25,049 bases of DNA, from NCBI GenBank assembly GCA_964396385.1, contig CAYNFH010000081.1, positions 1-25,049 of the forward strand. Reading direction: 5' to 3'. The notes under the pieces are model-generated. The model saw only the letters and a list, made by a program, of their open reading frames with translations. It made no database searches and was not told the origin of the DNA. Source of the stretch: CAYNFH01 sp964396385. Lineage in GTDB: Bacteria; Armatimonadota; Chthonomonadetes; Chthonomonadales; CAJBBX01. Of the stretch, positions 22,581-25,049 are shown in pieces (position 1 is the first letter of the stretch; each line of letters opens with the position of its first letter). A program made the position numbers and the translations under genes.

Positions 22581-23998
22581 TCTTCGTTACCCTCCTGCCA
22601 ACTCCGGCGTAGCACCACCGGCAGAAATTCCCAGAACCACTCCCACAGGTGCTCGACATACGGATGCAGGAGCAGCGCGAGCGCCACCACGGCATAGTCC
22701 GCCCAGACGAGCGCCGCCCGGATCGGTAATTGCGTGCCTAGCCAGCAGGTGGCCACGACCAGACCGGCGATCGCGAGCGCCTGCAGGCGATGGACGTTGA
22801 CGGCCGGCTCTCCACGCCGCTCTGCTCTCCAGCGGACGCCGAAGACTGCGCCCAACATTATGCCGGCAAGGAGCACGTCCACGAGTTGCTCAACGCCGGG
22901 CCTCAGCCGGAAGAATGGCCGGGCAACCAGCGTGTTCGCGGCGCACGCGTGCGTGAGGATGCCAGGCTCCTCCTCGTCGTGCCCCGGCAGGCGCACCATG
23001 TCGGTGGTCTTGTCCGGAGTCGCATAGCCCACCAGGACCAGCTTACCGGTAAGAGAAGTCTCCAGCTCCCTGGGCAGGTTGCCGTTCTGATCCACCTTCA
23101 CCCGCCGTTCCAGGAGCGAATTGGCCGGGCTGTAGTCCACCAAGAACTCGGAAGCCTCCAGCTCGGGACCCACGGTCCGTTCCTCAAACTGTCCTGCCAG
23201 CCAGCCCGGCCAGGCGGGGCTCCGCCGCCCCAAAGTGGGTCTCCCGTGCATTGGCGCGCAATCCGCCAAGGCCGTAGCGCTGCCAGGATAGACGGCCGCG
23301 AGCCGGGCGGAGAGGCTGCAAAGCCGGTCACTGCCGGCCGCGCGGGTCCATAAGGGCATCTTACGGCTGTCCGTGCGAGGCATCCCGATCCCGGCAGCCA
23401 GCGGCACGAGGTCAGGACTGTTCAACCACCGCTCGGGCGGCTGGCCCATCGCGCGCAGGACGCCCAGGAACACGGGCACCGGGCGGTTGTGCGAATCGCG
23501 CAGCTCCCGGCAGGCGAAAAAGAAAGGCGGATCTTCCGGGAGCAGCTCGCCGTTTCGCGGCGAGAAATCGACGTCCACCCCTATGGCAGCCGGGTCCTGC
23601 GCGGCGATCTGCTGCAGGGTACTGGTAAGGGGCGCCCGCGGCGTCACCAGCTCCGTGCCTTCGTCCGTATGCTGGCTCACCGGCCCGAACGCGGTGATGT
23701 CTACCAGCGCCACCGGAAGAGTGTTCTCAGCCGGCGAGCCGGCGGCTTCCCGCTGCTGCCGGTCGTAGGTGAAGAACTCCAGCGCTTCCCCGTCCGGCGT
23801 ATGCTCCCATGCAGCCGAGGCCACGATGATGAGAGCGGCAATCAGGAGCGCTCGGAAGAATTCCCGGACCAGCCGCCTGGACGACTGCGGCAGCCTGGTT
23901 TCCGCGTCCGGTCGGCTGCCGGATGGCGCCCGGGGAGTGGCTGCTGCCTCCGGCTCCGGCGGCTCGGGAGGCGGTGGAAGGGACGGTTCAGGAGGCAT
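22577..23998 (-). CDS. CHASE2 sensor-domain membrane protein (473 aa)
   Basis: A Pro-rich cytoplasmic tail of about 45 residues precedes a transmembrane helix (47-64). The large external CHASE2 domain follows: LPVALVDITAFGP, PRAPLTSTLQQIAAQDPAAI with GVDVDFSP, LTGKLVLVGYATPDKTTDMV and PGILTHACAANTLV. Three C-terminal helices (about 371-387, 406-423, 427-446) close the protein. CHASE2 is an extracytoplasmic sensor usually fused to adenylate cyclases, kinases or CHAT domains. Here no output domain is attached, so signalling must pass to a partner. It is the first gene of a coupled pair with the FecR-like gene and faces the CHAT gene. The ribosome site at 23998 is weak. Confidence 0.85.
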   Translation of the reverse strand: MPPEPSLPPPPEPPEPEAAATPRAPSGSRPDAETRLPQSSRRLVREFFRALLIAALIIVASAAWEHTPDGEALEFFTYDRQQREAAGSPAENTLPVALVDITAFGPVSQHTDEGTELVTPRAPLTSTLQQIAAQDPAAIGVDVDFSPRNGELLPEDPPFFFACRELRDSHNRPVPVFLGVLRAMGQPPERWLNSPDLVPLAAGIGMPRTDSRKMPLWTRAAGSDRLCSLSARLAAVYPGSATALADCAPMHGRPTLGRRSPAWPGWLAGQFEERTVGPELEASEFLVDYSPANSLLERRVKVDQNGNLPRELETSLTGKLVLVGYATPDKTTDMVRLPGHDEEEPGILTHACAANTLVARPFFRLRPGVEQLVDVLLAGIMLGAVFGVRWRAERRGEPAVNVHRLQALAIAGLVVATCWLGTQLPIRAALVWADYAVVALALLLHPYVEHLWEWFWEFLPVVLRRSWQEGNEE

Positions 23999-24146
23999 GG
24001 GGTCCGTTCGCTCTGGCGGGGCGCTGCAAGGCGGCGGTTCTCACTCCCACTTCGGTGCGTTTTCAGGGGACTCCTCTATGCTGGGCCTGGCAGCCTTTCC
24101 GTCGGCTACGGTACAATCTGCCCGGTAGCTTGGAAAGGTGCGGGCA

Positions 24147-24308
24147 ATGCCTCAGCCGGTAATCATCTTCGACTACGATCCCATGTGGCCGCATGTATTC
24201 TCGAAGATTGCCGAGCCCGTGGCGGCGCTGGGAGAACTCGCCCTGGCTATTGAGCACGTCGGCAGCACTTCAATTGCGGGGCTGGCTGCCAAACCGAAGC
24301 GGTTATAA
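24147..24308 (+). pseudogene. Truncated GrpB family (UPF0157) gene
   Basis: ATG 24147 has AAAGGTG 7 nt upstream. The product reads MPQPVIIFDYDPMWPHVF, then ALAIEHVGSTSIAGLAAKP, and stops after KRL. This is the conserved N-terminus of GrpB-type nucleotidyltransferase-fold proteins (DYDPxWP, IEHVGSTxVxGLAAKPxxD), normally about 170 residues. The break falls exactly at AAKP, before the catalytic IDxDV. The rest is absent: a toxin-antitoxin pair begins 48 nt later, suggesting insertion or deletion at this site. A TACAAT box (24113-24118) upstream could still drive it. Confidence 0.75.
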
Positions 24309-24309
24309 T
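24304..24309 (+). promoter_or_regulatory. -10 box (TATAAT) of the toxin-antitoxin unit
   Basis: TATAAT overlaps the TAA stop of the truncated GrpB frame and lies 46 nt before the antitoxin start. No clear -35 box is seen. A transcript would have a leader of about 40 nt. Confidence 0.5.
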
Positions 24310-24355
24310 CGGATCACGACTGCCGGCACACCGGGGCAGTGTGAGGAGATCTAGG

Positions 24356-24619
24356 ATGACGGTCAAACTTGAGCTCTCTCCAGCAGATGAAAAGGCCCTT
24401 CGGAGGAAGGCGGCCAGACTGGGGATGGAGCTGGACGCGTATTTGCGACGGCTACTGGAGCGCGATGCGGCCACCGACGCAGAGCCGAAGTCCTACGCGT
24501 CCCTGGATGCGATCAAGCGGGAAGGCGGATACAGCGGCGAATGGACCGACGAAGACATAGAAGAATTCGGTCGCGACACGATGAACCGAGCGCCGGCCAG
24601 TCTAGGTGAAGATGATTGA
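24356..24619 (+). CDS. Antitoxin of a MazF/PemK-type pair (87 aa)
   Basis: ATG 24356 has GAGGAG 7 nt upstream. The product starts MTVKLELSPADEKALRRKA, with a short strand then helices (LGMELDAYLRRLLERDA), as in ribbon-helix-helix or MazE-like DNA-binding antitoxins. The C-terminal half is acidic and probably disordered (WTDEDIEEFGRDTM); it would wrap around the toxin. It overlaps the toxin gene by 8 nt (ATGATTGA), which couples their translation. Such antitoxins neutralise the toxin and repress their own promoter. Confidence 0.8.
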   Translation: MTVKLELSPADEKALRRKAARLGMELDAYLRRLLERDAATDAEPKSYASLDAIKREGGYSGEWTDEDIEEFGRDTMNRAPASLGEDD

Positions 24620-24974
24620 GCCTGGTGAGGTTGTGGTAGTTGAGTTTCCCGGTGTGGAGGGCGCCAAACGGCGTCCCGCGGTAGTGCTCTCGTCCGAGCT
24701 ATATCACAAAAGCCGGCCGGACATTATCATCGGGCTGCTGACTACGCGGGTCAACCGCGCAACCGGGCCAACAGATCACGTCCTTAGTGACTGGCAGGCA
24801 GCCGGGCTCGATGCACCAAGCGCCTTCCGCGCCTTCTTGGCGACACGTCCAGCCACCGAAGCAAGAGTTATCGGGCGTCTAACACCAGCGGACTGGACAG
24901 CAGTCCGCACTTGCTGTCTCCGCGCTTTGGATCTTCAGTTTGAAATGCCTGATGACGGGTCCGACAACGAGTAG
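24612..24974 (+). CDS. MazF/PemK-family endoribonuclease toxin (120 aa)
   Basis: I chose ATG 24612 because AGGTGAAG upstream acts as its ribosome site; a GTG at 24606 would lie inside it. The product has the family start PGEVVVVEFP, then AKRRPAVVLSSELY (the RPAVVLS strand with the conserved arginine) and IIIGLLTTRVN. A C-terminal helix (TPADWTAVRTCCLRALDL) completes the fold. The length is normal. MazF/PemK toxins cleave mRNA at short specific sequences when the antitoxin is degraded. The pair is intact and next to the tRNA-Val at 25024, a typical place for island-borne toxin-antitoxin genes. Confidence 0.9.
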   Translation: MIEPGEVVVVEFPGVEGAKRRPAVVLSSELYHKSRPDIIIGLLTTRVNRATGPTDHVLSDWQAAGLDAPSAFRAFLATRPATEARVIGRLTPADWTAVRTCCLRALDLQFEMPDDGSDNE

Positions 24975-25023
24975 CGGCATCGTGCCCGGCGGGTATCCCT
25001 CCGGCTCCCCAGGACCTCGACAC

Positions 25024-25049
25024 GGGCGGTTAGCTCAGGGGGAGAGCGC
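25024..25049 (+). tRNA. tRNA-Val 5' part, cut by window end
   Basis: The 26 nt are identical to the first 26 nt of the tRNA-Val at 3021: acceptor strand GGGCGGT, TA, D arm GCTC-AGGGGGA-GAGC and the start of the anticodon arm. The window ends before the anticodon, so identity as Val(GAC) is inferred from the matching copy. Confidence 0.75.

Overview
The window is a high-GC bacterial chromosome segment from a draft assembly: two runs of exactly ten N (4620-4629, 10616-10625) are scaffold gaps. The lineage cannot be fixed from sequence alone. High GC, TPR-CHAT and CHASE2 proteins, a class I-type P450 and many dispersed palindromes suggest a free-living soil or freshwater bacterium, perhaps Armatimonadota, Chloroflexota or a neighbouring phylum (inference only).

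Left part (1-13,140) is an accessory region marked by pieces of one tRNA-Val(GAC) gene: a 3' piece at 746-793, a near-complete copy at 3021-3091, an internal piece at 13095-13123 and the start of another copy at 25024. Between them lie single, unrelated genes that resemble nuclease or defence effectors: an ApeA-type HEPN protein (1441-2856), a PIN nuclease with a small membrane partner (6633-4856, minus), an OLD-like TOPRIM protein (8585-10147) and a deoxyribosyltransferase/TIR-like protein with two small upstream genes (11339-12700). Decayed genes lie among them: an Rhs-type toxin tail and frameshifted putative immunity gene (3294-4099), an MT-A70 methylase tail (4631-4834), a ribbon-helix-helix gene with an in-frame TGA (7043-6819) and a phage-like virion gene with an in-frame TAG (11172-10626). 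Perfect palindromes, a 214-bp repeat present twice with covarying hairpins, and a highly structured non-coding block (552-742) fill the spaces.

The middle (13,145-15,750) holds a P450, an antitoxin remnant, two membrane-associated hypothetical genes and a 123-bp MITE-like element with a TAA target duplication.

The right part (16,104-23,998) is the most interesting: two plus-strand genes face a translationally coupled minus-strand pair. They encode a lipoprotein with a caspase-like His/Cys pair and an IPT/TIG domain, a signal-peptide-bearing TPR-CHAT protein, a Tat-exported FecR-like protein and a membrane CHASE2 protein. All four are predicted to act outside the cytoplasm, so this may be an envelope-facing sensing and proteolysis module. 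The window closes with a truncated GrpB gene, an intact MazF/PemK toxin-antitoxin pair and the start of tRNA-Val.
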